Positions 17,227 through 26,519 of a DNA stretch of 62,527 bases are shown in pieces. The stretch covers positions 1 to 62,527 of the forward strand of contig JAHHQV010000006.1 of NCBI GenBank assembly GCA_020026175.1, read 5' to 3'. The notes beneath the pieces are model-generated. The model had not been told where the DNA came from. It did no database searches and saw only the letters and a list, made by a program, of their open reading frames with translations. A program made the position numbers and the translations under genes. This DNA is from Phocaeicola sp. Lineage in GTDB: Bacteria; Bacteroidota; Bacteroidia; Bacteroidales; Bacteroidaceae. The stretch's first letter is position 1; each line of letters begins with the position of its first letter.

Positions 17227-20200
17227 CTTTCAGCTTTTTGGATATTAGTTTTTTTTGATTTAAGTTTTCCTGTTGCTTTATATATCATTACAAAGAAGAA
17301 TGGTACTAATACTATACCTATTGTAACGGCAACTATCATTCCGAAGAATACACCTGTACCTATTGCCTGACGGCTGGCAGAACCTGGACCTGTTGCGATG
17401 ACCATAGGCAACATACCAAGTATAAATGCTAATGATGTCATCAAGATAGGACGGAAACGAAGCTTGGCAGCATGTATAGCCGATTCTATAACATCACAAC
17501 CTTGGTCTACCTTTTCTTTGGCGAACTCAACTATAAGGATGGCATTTTTTGCAGCAAGTCCGATAAGCATGACTAGACCAATCTGGAAGTATGTATCATT
17601 TTCGAGTCCGCATAGTGTCACTCCAGCATATGCTCCAAGAACGGCAACTGGCAATGATATCAATACGGCTACAGGAACTGTCCAGCTTTCGTAAAGAGCT
17701 GCCAGGAACAAGAATACGAACAGGAATACTAATGATAGGATGATTCCTGTCTGGCCACCTGCCTGTTTTTCCTGATATGAAAGTCCACTCCATTCTACAC
17801 CTATGTTTTTAGGAAGTTTCTCGCGGGCTATTTCTTCCAATATGCTCATAACCTGACCTGAACTTGCACCATTTGCTGTAGTACCACGTATTATAGTACA
17901 GTTAAACATGTTGAACCTCTTGATACTACCAGGTCCTGTTGTATAGTCTGTTGTTCCAAGAGCGGTAAGTGGAATCATGTCGCCGTCGGAACCTCTAACA
18001 AAGAACAACCCGATGTTTTCTCTCTGTTGGCGATAAGGAGCTTCAGCCTGAATATATACACGGTAGATACGGTTAAACATATTGAAGTCATTTACGTAAA
18101 CCGAACCTGTATATGTTTTCATGGTAGAAAAGACATCTGCCATAGGTACTCCCGAAAGTTTTACCTTGTCTCTGTCAACATCGAAGTACAACTGCGGAAT
18201 ATCTGCCTGAAGAGAAGAAGACAATCCTGCTATCTCTTTACGCATAGAGGCATAATACATAAGTGTGTCTGTTGCTCTTACCAAGTCATCAAAAGTAGCT
18301 TCTCCTCTTGCTTCAAGCTGCATTTCAAAACCTCCGGCTGTACCAAGTCCAGGGATTACCGGTGGAGTAGAAAGATAAACCTTACTTTCTGGGTATGTTT
18401 CAAGCTCCTTGCGTATTCTGTCCATTACTTCCTCTATAGTTGTATTGTTTCTGTCCTTATACTCTTTCAGTATAACTGTCAGCTGGCTTCTTGCCTGACT
18501 AGTACCAACTCGAGGGCTTGAACCTGTTACATTCTGCACATATTCTACGGCAGGGTCTTTCATGATAAACGCAACTGCTCTGTCTGTCACCTCGCGGGTA
18601 CGTTCCAATGTTGCTGTTTCGGGAAGTTCAAGCTCAACAGTAAAGTTACCTTGGTCTTCTACAGGAAGGAAACTGGTCGGTACCATATTATGGAAAACAT
18701 AGATGAATACCAATGACATTCCAAATCCTATAAAAACTCGCTTTGGATTCTTTATTACATGATTGATATATTTTACGTATTTGTTGTTACCTATATTAAG
18801 CCATCTGTTTATAGCAGAGAATACTCTGTTCTTAGGCTTGTTTGGGTCTGTTGGTTTCAATATTAGTGAACACATTACAGGACTTAGCGTAAGGGCTACT
18901 ACAGTAGACAGCAATACAGAAACAACGATAGTTACAGTAAACTGTCTGTACAACTGACCTGTGATACCTGCCAAGAAACTTACCGGAACGAATACGGCAG
19001 CAAGTACAAGAGATGTTGCTATAATAGCGCCAACCAATCCTTCCATAGCCTTTTTCGTTGCTTCGTATGGACTTAGCTTTTCTTCTTCCATTATACGTTC
19101 AACGTTCTCTACCACCACAATGGCATCATCTACCACAATGCCTATGGCAAGAACCAGACCAAGAAGTGTAAGCATATTCAGTGAGAATCCAAATATAAGC
19201 ATAAATCCGAATGTTCCTATAAGAGAGATAGGTACTGCCACTACTGGTATAAGAGTTGCTCTCCAATTTTGTAGTGAAAGGAACACTACTATGATAACCA
19301 ATAAAAGTGCTTCGAAAAGAGTCTTGTAAACCTCATGTATAGATTGAGAGATATAGTCGGTCATGTCGAAGGGGAAATTATATTCAAGCCCTTCTGGAAA
19401 AGTCTGACTAATTTCTTTCATTGCTTCTTTTACCTTTGTAGCGACATCCATTGCATTTGCTCCAGGTAGCATGTAGATACCAAGCACAGCTGCATTTCCG
19501 CCGTTGATGCCACTTTCGGTATTATAAGAAGACGCTTCCAGCGATACGCGTGCAACATCTTTCATTCTTATAAGGGAACCGTCTGGGTTGGCTCTTAATA
19601 CTATTTCTTCAAATTCGGCTGCAGAAGACAAACGTCCCTGTGCTGTAATAGGTACTGTGATATCTATTCCTTTCATTGGCTGCTGTCCTAATACACCGGC
19701 AGCAGATTCACGGTTCTGGTCTTTTAATGCACTTTGCAGATCTTGTACAGTAAGACCGAAATTGGCAAGTTTTGCAGGATCTACCCATATCTGCATGGCA
19801 TAATAACGTCCACCGATATTTGAGATTCTACTCACACCCGGAATACGGCGTAAAAGGTCGAGTACGTATAGAGTAGCAAAGTTACTGAGGTATATTTCAT
19901 CAAATTTTGGGTCATCAGAAACAAGTGTTAGTGTCATAAGCTGGCTTGCAGCCTGTTTTTCTACTGTTATACCATTTTGTACCACTTCGGCTGGAAGTCT
20001 TGATTCTGCAAGCTTTACTCGGTTCTGTATTTCTACAGAAGCCATGTCTGGATCGGCCGAGATATCAAAAGTTACTGTGGCAGAGAAACCTCCTGAGTTT
20101 GAACTGCTTGATTCCATGTAGAGCATCCCCGGGGTACCGTTCAATTCCTGTTCGATAGGAGTAGCTACAGCTTGTGATACCGTCAAGGCACTGGCACCTG

Positions 20201-20351
20201 GATAAGATGCGCTGATTTTTACTACCGGAGGTGTGATTTGTGGATATTGGTCGATAGGAAGCATCATAAGACCTATGATACCGACTATGACAATAAGTAT
20301 TGAAACGACAGCCGAAAATACTGGTCTGTCTATAAAGAAACTTACTTTCAT
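17223..20351 (-). CDS. RND multidrug efflux permease (HAE1/AcrB-like)
   Basis: Proton-driven inner-membrane pump, full length at 1042 residues. The first helix and porter entry (FFIDRPVFSAVVSILIVIVG), the helix 4 proton-relay motif GIVVDDAIVVVENVERIMEE and the second-half GLAAKNAILIVEFAKE are intact. Two large periplasmic loops lie at about 35-335 and 565-870. It belongs to the drug and small-molecule HAE1 branch, not to heavy-metal pumps. It sits between the adaptor (43 bp upstream) and the outer-membrane factor (4-bp overlap), giving a complete tripartite system. Confidence 0.96.
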   Translation of the reverse strand: MKVSFFIDRPVFSAVVSILIVIVGIIGLMMLPIDQYPQITPPVVKISASYPGASALTVSQAVATPIEQELNGTPGMLYMESSSSNSGGFSATVTFDISADPDMASVEIQNRVKLAESRLPAEVVQNGITVEKQAASQLMTLTLVSDDPKFDEIYLSNFATLYVLDLLRRIPGVSRISNIGGRYYAMQIWVDPAKLANFGLTVQDLQSALKDQNRESAAGVLGQQPMKGIDITVPITAQGRLSSAAEFEEIVLRANPDGSLIRMKDVARVSLEASSYNTESGINGGNAAVLGIYMLPGANAMDVATKVKEAMKEISQTFPEGLEYNFPFDMTDYISQSIHEVYKTLFEALLLVIIVVFLSLQNWRATLIPVVAVPISLIGTFGFMLIFGFSLNMLTLLGLVLAIGIVVDDAIVVVENVERIMEEEKLSPYEATKKAMEGLVGAIIATSLVLAAVFVPVSFLAGITGQLYRQFTVTIVVSVLLSTVVALTLSPVMCSLILKPTDPNKPKNRVFSAINRWLNIGNNKYVKYINHVIKNPKRVFIGFGMSLVFIYVFHNMVPTSFLPVEDQGNFTVELELPETATLERTREVTDRAVAFIMKDPAVEYVQNVTGSSPRVGTSQARSQLTVILKEYKDRNNTTIEEVMDRIRKELETYPESKVYLSTPPVIPGLGTAGGFEMQLEARGEATFDDLVRATDTLMYYASMRKEIAGLSSSLQADIPQLYFDVDRDKVKLSGVPMADVFSTMKTYTGSVYVNDFNMFNRIYRVYIQAEAPYRQQRENIGLFFVRGSDGDMIPLTALGTTDYTTGPGSIKRFNMFNCTIIRGTTANGASSGQVMSILEEIAREKLPKNIGVEWSGLSYQEKQAGGQTGIILSLVFLFVFLFLAALYESWTVPVAVLISLPVAVLGAYAGVTLCGLENDTYFQIGLVMLIGLAAKNAILIVEFAKEKVDQGCDVIESAIHAAKLRFRPILMTSLAFILGMLPMVIATGPGSASRQAIGTGVFFGMIVAVTIGIVLVPFFFVMIYKATGKLKSKKTNIQKAER

Positions 20352-20394
20352 AATTCGTTTTTTCTTATTTTACCTTTGTGTTAATAGTGGTGTA

Positions 20395-21591
20395 TTATTC
20401 TTGAGCCTCTTTTTTATCTTCAGGTTTAGAAGACGATACCTGAACTTTTACACCCGGTGTTAGTTTGTGGAAGCCTTCTGTGATAATTGTTTCCCCAGGA
20501 GCAAGGCCACGTTCGACTACTACATCGTTTTTAAATTCAGGACCTAATTCGATAAATCTTCTTTCTGCTACTGAGTCACGTCTCATTACAAATATATACG
20601 ATCCGCCTTTTTCGATAATGAGTGATCTCTTTGGCACAACTGTGGCATTTTCTCTTACATCGAGAAGAACTTTTACGCTTGTAAACTGTCCTGGAAGAAG
20701 AACATGCTCAGGATTTGGCAGTTCTGCTCTTACCTGGAAAGTTCCTGTTTTAGGGTTTACTTGCGGTGCTGCAAAATCAACAAGACCTTTGTGCTCGTAA
20801 ACGGTATTGTCTGGCAAAGTCACAGTTACAGTCTGTTTCCATGTGCGAGTCGTATCTTTTTGTCCGAAAGTAACGTTACGTTCCTTGCTTTTCAGATAGT
20901 CCAAAGCTGTCATGCTGAAGTCTACCATTACGGTGTCGCTTTTTACTATAGTGGCAAGCAACGATTTTCCTCCACCACCTACAAGTGTACCTGGATCTAC
21001 AAGTCTTTCACTGATGTGTCCTGCAATAGGAGAGCGTACTATTGTATATCCAAGTTCCTGTTCAGCCTGTTCAAGGTCGGCTTTACTCATTCCTACACTT
21101 GCTTCTGCTGTTTCGTAAGCTGCTATAGCATTGTCCAGGTCTAGCTGGCTGGCTGCATTTTGTTCATACAGAGGACGTATACGGTCTAAGTCGCGTTTAG
21201 CCTTCAATGCAGTAGCCTGGTCTTTTTTCAGCATGGCTCTTGCCTTATCTGCTTTAGCTCTATACTGGTCTTGGTTGATAATGAAAAGAATCTGGTTCTT
21301 GTCAATGTAACTGCCTTCTTCGAAATTCATCTTTTCCAAGAAACCTTCTACTCTGGCACGAACTTCTACAAATAGTTGGGCCCTGATTCGTCCCACATAA
21401 TCGCCATATATTTCGACATTATCTTGTTTTACTTTTTCTATACAAACTATAGGCCTTTCTATGACAGCCTCTTTTTCCTTGTTGAAAAAGAAGTATAAAC
21501 CTATTACAACGGAGATGCACAAAATAGCGTAGATAGTCTGTTTCTTTTTGATTCTCAAATCCTTTTTAGTCAAATTTTTTTTCATATTCAT
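20395..21591 (-). CDS. RND efflux periplasmic adaptor subunit
   Basis: Membrane-fusion protein that joins pump and channel. One N-terminal membrane anchor (about residues 18-36) precedes the lipoyl half-motif VRARVEGFLEKMNFEEGSYI, an alpha-helical hairpin (about 105-175), the second lipoyl half (YTIVRSPIAGHISERLVDPG) and beta-barrel domains. It lacks a lipobox, so it is anchored by the helix. Start could be ATG 21591 or 21585. First gene of the efflux operon; the 19-bp palindrome at 21716-21734 lies upstream. Confidence 0.93.
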   Translation of the reverse strand: MNMKKNLTKKDLRIKKKQTIYAILCISVVIGLYFFFNKEKEAVIERPIVCIEKVKQDNVEIYGDYVGRIRAQLFVEVRARVEGFLEKMNFEEGSYIDKNQILFIINQDQYRAKADKARAMLKKDQATALKAKRDLDRIRPLYEQNAASQLDLDNAIAAYETAEASVGMSKADLEQAEQELGYTIVRSPIAGHISERLVDPGTLVGGGGKSLLATIVKSDTVMVDFSMTALDYLKSKERNVTFGQKDTTRTWKQTVTVTLPDNTVYEHKGLVDFAAPQVNPKTGTFQVRAELPNPEHVLLPGQFTSVKVLLDVRENATVVPKRSLIIEKGGSYIFVMRRDSVAERRFIELGPEFKNDVVVERGLAPGETIITEGFHKLTPGVKVQVSSSKPEDKKEAQE

Positions 21592-21715
21592 TGATTAGTT
21601 AATATTTTAGATGCCGTGAATTGATGAACAATATGCGTGCCAAAAATCCATATTTTATCTAATAACATGAAAATCAATAGTTTTGTTCGATTAGTTATTA
21701 AATTTTTTTATTTTT

Positions 21716-21745
21716 ATGTAGAAAATTTCTACATAATTGTAGAAA
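21716..21745. promoter_or_regulatory. candidate operator: palindrome plus third half-site
   Basis: ATGTAGAAAATTTCTACAT (21716-21734) is a perfect inverted repeat of 9-bp arms around one base. A third GTAGAAA half-site follows at 21739-21745, exactly 21 bp from the first. It lies between the divergent efflux operon and the thrE-like gene, where a shared regulator would bind. No regulator gene is adjacent. Confidence 0.55.
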
Positions 21746-21827
21746 TGGCATTTGTTGAAATTCTCAAAAAAGATGTCCTATAACATAAAATATGCTGCAA
21801 ATGTACTTATAAAATGGGAATTATTCA

Positions 21828-21835
21828 TAACTTTG
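21828..21835 (+). promoter_or_regulatory. -7 box of thrE-like gene
   Basis: TAACTTTG matches TAnnTTTG, 24 bp before the chosen ATG at 21860. No good -33 match. Confidence 0.5.
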
Positions 21836-21859
21836 CATTATAAAACAAAACTTTACTTT

Positions 21860-23239
21860 ATGGAACATCTTGAGACAACGGAAAAAGTTCATGATGAACA
21901 GTTGCTTCATCGCAGAGTAGATTTATTGCTACGTACAGGTAAACTGTTAGTTGAGAGCCTTGCAGACACCAATCGTGTTATGAGAAACATGAAGCGTGCA
22001 GCTGCTTTTCTGGGAATACCAGACGAAAAGTTGCATATCAATATCAGCTTTACAATGCTGATGGTGAATGTGAGCGACGGTGACTATTCGTTTACAAAAT
22101 TTCAGAGAATCGAAACTCACGGGGTAAACATGACTGCTATTTCGCAGGTCAGCAAATTGTCTTGGAGGGCTATAGAAGAAGATTATACGCTCGACAAGTA
22201 TGAAGAAGAATTGGAAAAAATCAGAACACGCAAGCGCAACTACACACCTTGGCAGGTAGCTATCGGTGCGGGATTTGCCTGTGGAGGTTTCTGCATTCAG
22301 TTTGGTTGCGATTGGGTAGCATTCTTGTATGCTTCATTGGCTGCCATTATTGGGATGAGAGTCCGTGCCAATTGTAATGAGTCAGGATTAAATCATTATA
22401 TGGGTATAGCTATTGCTGCATTTGTTTCAACTATGCTTGCATGGGCTTCAACATTCCTTCCTGCATCGTGGACTGATACACCATGGCATCCGCTTTTGGC
22501 ATGCGCATTGTTTATTGTTCCTGGAGTGCCATTGATTAATTTTGTAGACGATATGCTTGATAATTTCATACAGGTTGGAATTGTGAGAGCCGTCAATACT
22601 CTTCTGATGGTTTCTGCAATGGCATTCGGTATAGTATTTGCAGTTAAATTGTGTAGCATAGAGAATTTTTTCCCTACTATAAGTATGGTTCCTCATCATA
22701 CATATCTAGAGTATGCTGTAGCAGCTGCTATCTCTGCAATGGGATTCTCTATGATTTTTAATATTCCAAGACGATTGTTGTGGGTTGTAGCAATAGGAGG
22801 TATAATAGCTGTCTGCACAAGAAACTTTGTAAATCTTGGACCTAGTACAGACAACATCGGACTTGATATGGGTATTATTATAGGTTCGTTTACAGGTTCT
22901 GTTCTTGTTAGTATTATAGCAATAAAGGCTGTACATTGGTTCCATTGTCCTAATCATGTATTGACAATTCCTTCTGTCATCCCTATGATTCCCGGTGTTT
23001 TGATGTACAGAATGTTGTTTGGTATAATAAATATGAATGTAAGTTCGCCCGAACAAGTGTCAATGTTGATGAAGGCTATACAGAGTGGCATAACTTCGGG
23101 TATGGTAATTTTCTGTATATCACTGGGCGTAGCAATTCCTAATATTTTTGGTAGGAAATATATAGCGAAAGAAAAGAACAAGCGTTTGAACGATGCTCTT
23201 GCAGAGCGTAAGGCTCGCGGTAAGTTTGTAGAGTGGTAA
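21860..23239 (+). CDS. threonine/serine exporter ThrE family protein
   Basis: Integral membrane protein of the ThrE superfamily, which exports threonine and serine in Corynebacterium. The N-terminal cytosolic half (DLLLRTGKLLVESLADTNRV, about 20-140) and roughly ten hydrophobic segments (about 140-445) indicate a fused ThrE-N plus DUF3815-type arrangement in one 459-residue chain. The start is the ATG at 21860 (MEHLETTEKVHDEQLL). The frame is open upstream, but a TAnnTTTG box at 21828-21835 places the longer start outside the transcript. It diverges from the efflux operon across a palindrome. Confidence 0.88.
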   Translation: MEHLETTEKVHDEQLLHRRVDLLLRTGKLLVESLADTNRVMRNMKRAAAFLGIPDEKLHINISFTMLMVNVSDGDYSFTKFQRIETHGVNMTAISQVSKLSWRAIEEDYTLDKYEEELEKIRTRKRNYTPWQVAIGAGFACGGFCIQFGCDWVAFLYASLAAIIGMRVRANCNESGLNHYMGIAIAAFVSTMLAWASTFLPASWTDTPWHPLLACALFIVPGVPLINFVDDMLDNFIQVGIVRAVNTLLMVSAMAFGIVFAVKLCSIENFFPTISMVPHHTYLEYAVAAAISAMGFSMIFNIPRRLLWVVAIGGIIAVCTRNFVNLGPSTDNIGLDMGIIIGSFTGSVLVSIIAIKAVHWFHCPNHVLTIPSVIPMIPGVLMYRMLFGIINMNVSSPEQVSMLMKAIQSGITSGMVIFCISLGVAIPNIFGRKYIAKEKNKRLNDALAERKARGKFVEW

Positions 23240-23269
23240 ACAAAAATATAATGTTTCATTAAAATATAG

Positions 23270-23302
23270 AAGCGATATTCAGGCAAGGTTTGAATATCGC
23301 TT
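23270..23302 (+). terminator. terminator of thrE-like gene
   Basis: Arms AAGCGATATTCA (23270-23281) and TGAATATCGCTT (23291-23302) with a 9-nt loop, then a T8 run. Confidence 0.9.
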
Positions 23303-23309
23303 TTTTTTG

Positions 23310-23700
23310 TATGTATAGAGATAATCTGTATCTTTCTAGCTTGGTAGTAAGTGTTTCTTGGTGATATATCATCAACGGAATCAAATCGTATAGATTCTTG
23401 ACTATATATTAATCTACTCTTGTATAGCTACACATTATAAAACCTACTCTTTTGAAAAACTATTATCTTTCATTCTGATTTACCCTTGAGGCTTTGTCTC
23501 TTTTCTATTATGATGCATAAAATGTCTTCGGTTATATGTCATTAAAACATTATCCGTGTGTTCTCCGTCTTCACTTTTATTGGTTAGCTCTTCTCTATTG
23601 TTCGTTGCACTTATAATATGGTAGGGGTGGTTGTTGAAAGTACATATAGTTTTATGCATGTCTACAATAGAAACACTCATACCAATAAATACATAAAAAT
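23310..23700. other. gene-free gap between thrE-like gene and rpsA
   Basis: About 390 bp with no convincing gene. A 66-codon frame on the minus strand (23480-23680) has no recognisable domain and no promoter box. I see no repeats or strong hairpins between the two terminators. Confidence 0.4.
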
Positions 23701-23712
23701 ATATACATAAAA

Positions 23713-23741
23713 AAGGCGTACTCTTTATCAGAGTACGCCTT
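23713..23741 (-). terminator. rpsA terminator
   Basis: Perfect 11-bp stem, AAGGCGTACTC / GAGTACGCCTT, around a 7-nt loop, followed on the minus strand by a T run. It ends 28 bp beyond the rpsA stop codon. Confidence 0.9.
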
Positions 23742-23769
23742 CATCAGAAATATTATTTTGATAATATAA

Positions 23770-25554
23770 TTATTTCTTTCCTTCCAACTGTTCTTTCAAT
23801 GCAGCAAGAGCATCGATGTCACCAAGTGTTGTAGAAGCAGCCTGATTCTGTATCATTGGAGCTTCTTCTTTCTTAGATGATTTCTTAGAAGCTTTCTTTT
23901 CTACTTTTTCTTCAGATTTAGCAACATCTTCGAATACACGGCTGTGTGACAAAATAATACGCTTAGCGTCCTTGTTGAATTCGATTACTTTGAACTGAAG
24001 TTTTTCGTTCGACTGAGCCTGTGAACCATCTTCCTTAACCAGGTGTTTGGGAGTAGCGAAACCTTCAACTCCGTAAGGCAATGCAACTACAGCACCTTTG
24101 TCAAGCATTTCAGTGATTGTTCCTTCGTGTACAGAACCTACAGTGAATACAGTTTCGAATACATCCCATGGATTTTCTTCCAACTGCTTGTGACCAAGGC
24201 TCAAACGACGGTTTTCTTTGTCGATTTCCAATACCTGAACTTCAATTTCAGCACCTATCTGAGTAAATTCTGATGGGTGTTTGATTTTCTTAGTCCAAGA
24301 AAGGTCTGAGATGTGGATAAGACCATCTACACCTTCTTCGATTTCAACGAATACACCGAAGTTAGTGAAGTTGCGTACTTTTGCAGTGTGCTTAGTACCT
24401 ACACCATATTTTTCTTCAATGTTTTCCCATGGATCAGCTTTCAACTGCTTGATACCAAGAGACATCTTACGTTCTTCACGGTCAAGAGTCAAGATAACTG
24501 CTTCAACTTCGTCTCCAACTTTCATGAAGTCCTGAGCTGAACGCAAGTGCTGTGACCATGACATTTCTGATACGTGGATAAGACCTTCTACACCTGGAGC
24601 GATTTCGATGAATGCACCGTAGTCAGCCATAACGACAACTTTACCCTTAACGTGATCGCCAACCTTCAAGTTTGCATCAAGAGCATCCCATGGATGTGGA
24701 GTAAGCTGTTTCAATCCAAGAGCGATACGTTTCTTTTCGTCATCGAAGTCAAGGATAACAACGTTCAACTTCTGATCCAAAGAAACAACTTCGCGAGGAT
24801 CGCTTACACGACCCCAAGACAAGTCAGTGATGTGAATCAAACCGTCTACGCCACCCAAGTCGATGAATACACCGTAAGATGTGATATTTTTAACAGAACC
24901 TTCAAGTACCTGACCTTTTTCGAGTTTACCGATGATTTCTTTCTTCTGCTGTTCAAGTTCAGCTTCGATAAGAGCTTTGTGAGATACAACTACGTTCTTG
25001 AATTCCTGGTTGATCTTAACAACCTTGAATTCCATAGTTTTACCTACGAATACATCATAGTCGCGGATTGGTTTAACGTCAATCTGAGAACCTGGCAAGA
25101 ATGCTTCGATTCCAAATACATCAACAATCATACCACCCTTAGTGCGGCACTTAACGTATCCCTTAATGATTTCTTCGTTTTCAAGAGCTGCGTTTACGCG
25201 ATCCCAAGAGCGAGTAGCACGTGCTTTCTTGTGAGATAAGATCAACTGACCTTTTTTGTCTTCCTGATTTTCGATGTATACTTCTACTGTATCACCTACT
25301 TTCAGGTCTGGATTGTAACGGAATTCGTTCAAAGGAATGATACCGTCTGATTTGTAGCCGATGTTTACAACTACTTCGCGTTTGTTCATTGCGATTACAG
25401 TACCGTCAACAACCTCACGGTCATTTACTTTGTTAAGAGTACTGTCGTAAGCTTTTTCTAGTTCTTCTTTGCTTACATTTGTTACTGCGTCGCCGTTTTC
25501 ATAAGCTTCCCAGTTGAAGTCCTCATTAGGAGCAATGTTCTTTAAGTTTTCCAT
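23770..25554 (-). CDS. rpsA: 30S ribosomal protein S1
   Basis: mRNA-binding protein of the small subunit. Six consecutive S1 domains are visible, at about 45-110, 128-194, 215-285, 300-370, 385-458 and 472-540. The repeated GxxxxGxVxxxxxxGxFVxxxxxVxGLIHxSxxSW pattern is clearest in domains 3-5. A Lys-rich tail (KKASKKSSKKEE) follows. At 594 residues it is the long Bacteroidetes form. Since Bacteroidetes rarely use Shine-Dalgarno pairing, S1-like binding of A-rich leaders matters here. It has its own promoter and terminator. Confidence 0.97.
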   Translation of the reverse strand: MENLKNIAPNEDFNWEAYENGDAVTNVSKEELEKAYDSTLNKVNDREVVDGTVIAMNKREVVVNIGYKSDGIIPLNEFRYNPDLKVGDTVEVYIENQEDKKGQLILSHKKARATRSWDRVNAALENEEIIKGYVKCRTKGGMIVDVFGIEAFLPGSQIDVKPIRDYDVFVGKTMEFKVVKINQEFKNVVVSHKALIEAELEQQKKEIIGKLEKGQVLEGSVKNITSYGVFIDLGGVDGLIHITDLSWGRVSDPREVVSLDQKLNVVILDFDDEKKRIALGLKQLTPHPWDALDANLKVGDHVKGKVVVMADYGAFIEIAPGVEGLIHVSEMSWSQHLRSAQDFMKVGDEVEAVILTLDREERKMSLGIKQLKADPWENIEEKYGVGTKHTAKVRNFTNFGVFVEIEEGVDGLIHISDLSWTKKIKHPSEFTQIGAEIEVQVLEIDKENRRLSLGHKQLEENPWDVFETVFTVGSVHEGTITEMLDKGAVVALPYGVEGFATPKHLVKEDGSQAQSNEKLQFKVIEFNKDAKRIILSHSRVFEDVAKSEEKVEKKASKKSSKKEEAPMIQNQAASTTLGDIDALAALKEQLEGKK

Positions 25555-25621
25555 TAAATTAATAAAATGTTTAAAATAACTAATTGTGTTAGACTTTATA
25601 TTGTTTTATATAAATCGCCTG

Positions 25622-25652
25622 CAAATGTAGTGCTATTTTTTTACACACACAA
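25622..25652 (-). promoter_or_regulatory. rpsA promoter
   Basis: TTG (25652-25650), a 20-bp spacer and TACATTTG (25629-25622) on the minus strand. The leader to the ATG is about 60 nt. Confidence 0.65.
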
Positions 25653-25805
25653 TATTTTGCATGCTTTTTTATCAAATATTGTGTGATAATGAGTTGTTTA
25701 TGTGGTTTGGACGTTATTTTTTATAAATATTATGACATACCTCCAATTTCTGTTTTTTTCATTGATTGCAGACATGTGTCGTCTATAGTATTTCTGACGG
25801 CTTTT

Positions 25806-26507
25806 TCAGTCTTCCAGTGAATAGTCTATGGTTGTCACCACTCTTATTTTTTTTATGTGTGGTGTGTTGGCATCTCTGTCTGTTATACTGAACTGTCCCT
25901 GGTAGGCTTTCTTTATTTTTCCGAGTTTGCTTTCCGAGTCTTCTGCAAATTTTTCGGCTGCTTTCCGTGCGTTTTTTGTAGCCTCCTCTATCATTTGCGG
26001 CTTGATTTTGTTTAGGTCGGTATATTTATATTGTATCTGGTTTCTGTAATGGCCTGTGGTTATGGCTATTCCTCGTTTAAGGAGTTCTCCCTGTTCGCTT
26101 ATTAGTGTGCGGATAAGGTCTACCTTGTCGGATGTTACAATTATTACCGAAGTGACGTTGTATCTGTATTGTGTTTCCTGATCGCTGTATCTTTCAGCCT
26201 TCAGGTCTATTATTTCGGGAGCATTTATACTGATTTCCTTTTCTTCTATACCTTTTTCTTTCAGAAAAGTCTTTATGGTTTCGTTTGATTTTTTTATGTT
26301 GTCGTATAGTACCTGTAAGTCATTTCCCAGACTTTTGTACACAAGCGGCCATGTAACTTCGTTTGCCTGGACTTCCATTTCGGCAAGCCCTTTCACGTTT
26401 ATGTTTCTGTCTTTGTCGGCAAAATTTCCTATTCCCTGCTTGATAAATAGCCCTGCAAGTAACATTCCCAATGCTATCAGTGCAGCTTCGGTTCTGAAGT
26501 TCTTCAT
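25806..26507 (-). CDS. SIMPL domain-containing protein (DUF541)
   Basis: Envelope protein of the SIMPL/DUF541 family, whose molecular role is poorly defined (linked to stress resistance in other bacteria). One N-terminal membrane segment or uncleaved signal spans about residues 7-25. The domain begins with NINVKGLAEMEVQANEVTWPL and includes KTFLKEKGIEEKEISINAP. At 233 residues it is normal length. It starts 12 bp after the BadF-type kinase stop codon on the same strand, so both are probably co-transcribed, though no functional link is known. Confidence 0.85.
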   Translation of the reverse strand: MKNFRTEAALIALGMLLAGLFIKQGIGNFADKDRNINVKGLAEMEVQANEVTWPLVYKSLGNDLQVLYDNIKKSNETIKTFLKEKGIEEKEISINAPEIIDLKAERYSDQETQYRYNVTSVIIVTSDKVDLIRTLISEQGELLKRGIAITTGHYRNQIQYKYTDLNKIKPQMIEEATKNARKAAEKFAEDSESKLGKIKKAYQGQFSITDRDANTPHIKKIRVVTTIDYSLED

Positions 26508-26519
26508 CTTATATTTGTT

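Noticed and set aside
15829..21591. heavy-metal (CusA-type) efflux system
   Set aside because: The pump has the HAE1 hydrophobic-drug branch motifs and no metal-binding Met clusters or Cus-type partner.
23480..23680. 66-codon minus-strand frame between thrE-like gene and rpsA
   Set aside because: No motif, no promoter box and a composition unlike the neighbouring proteins; treated as chance.
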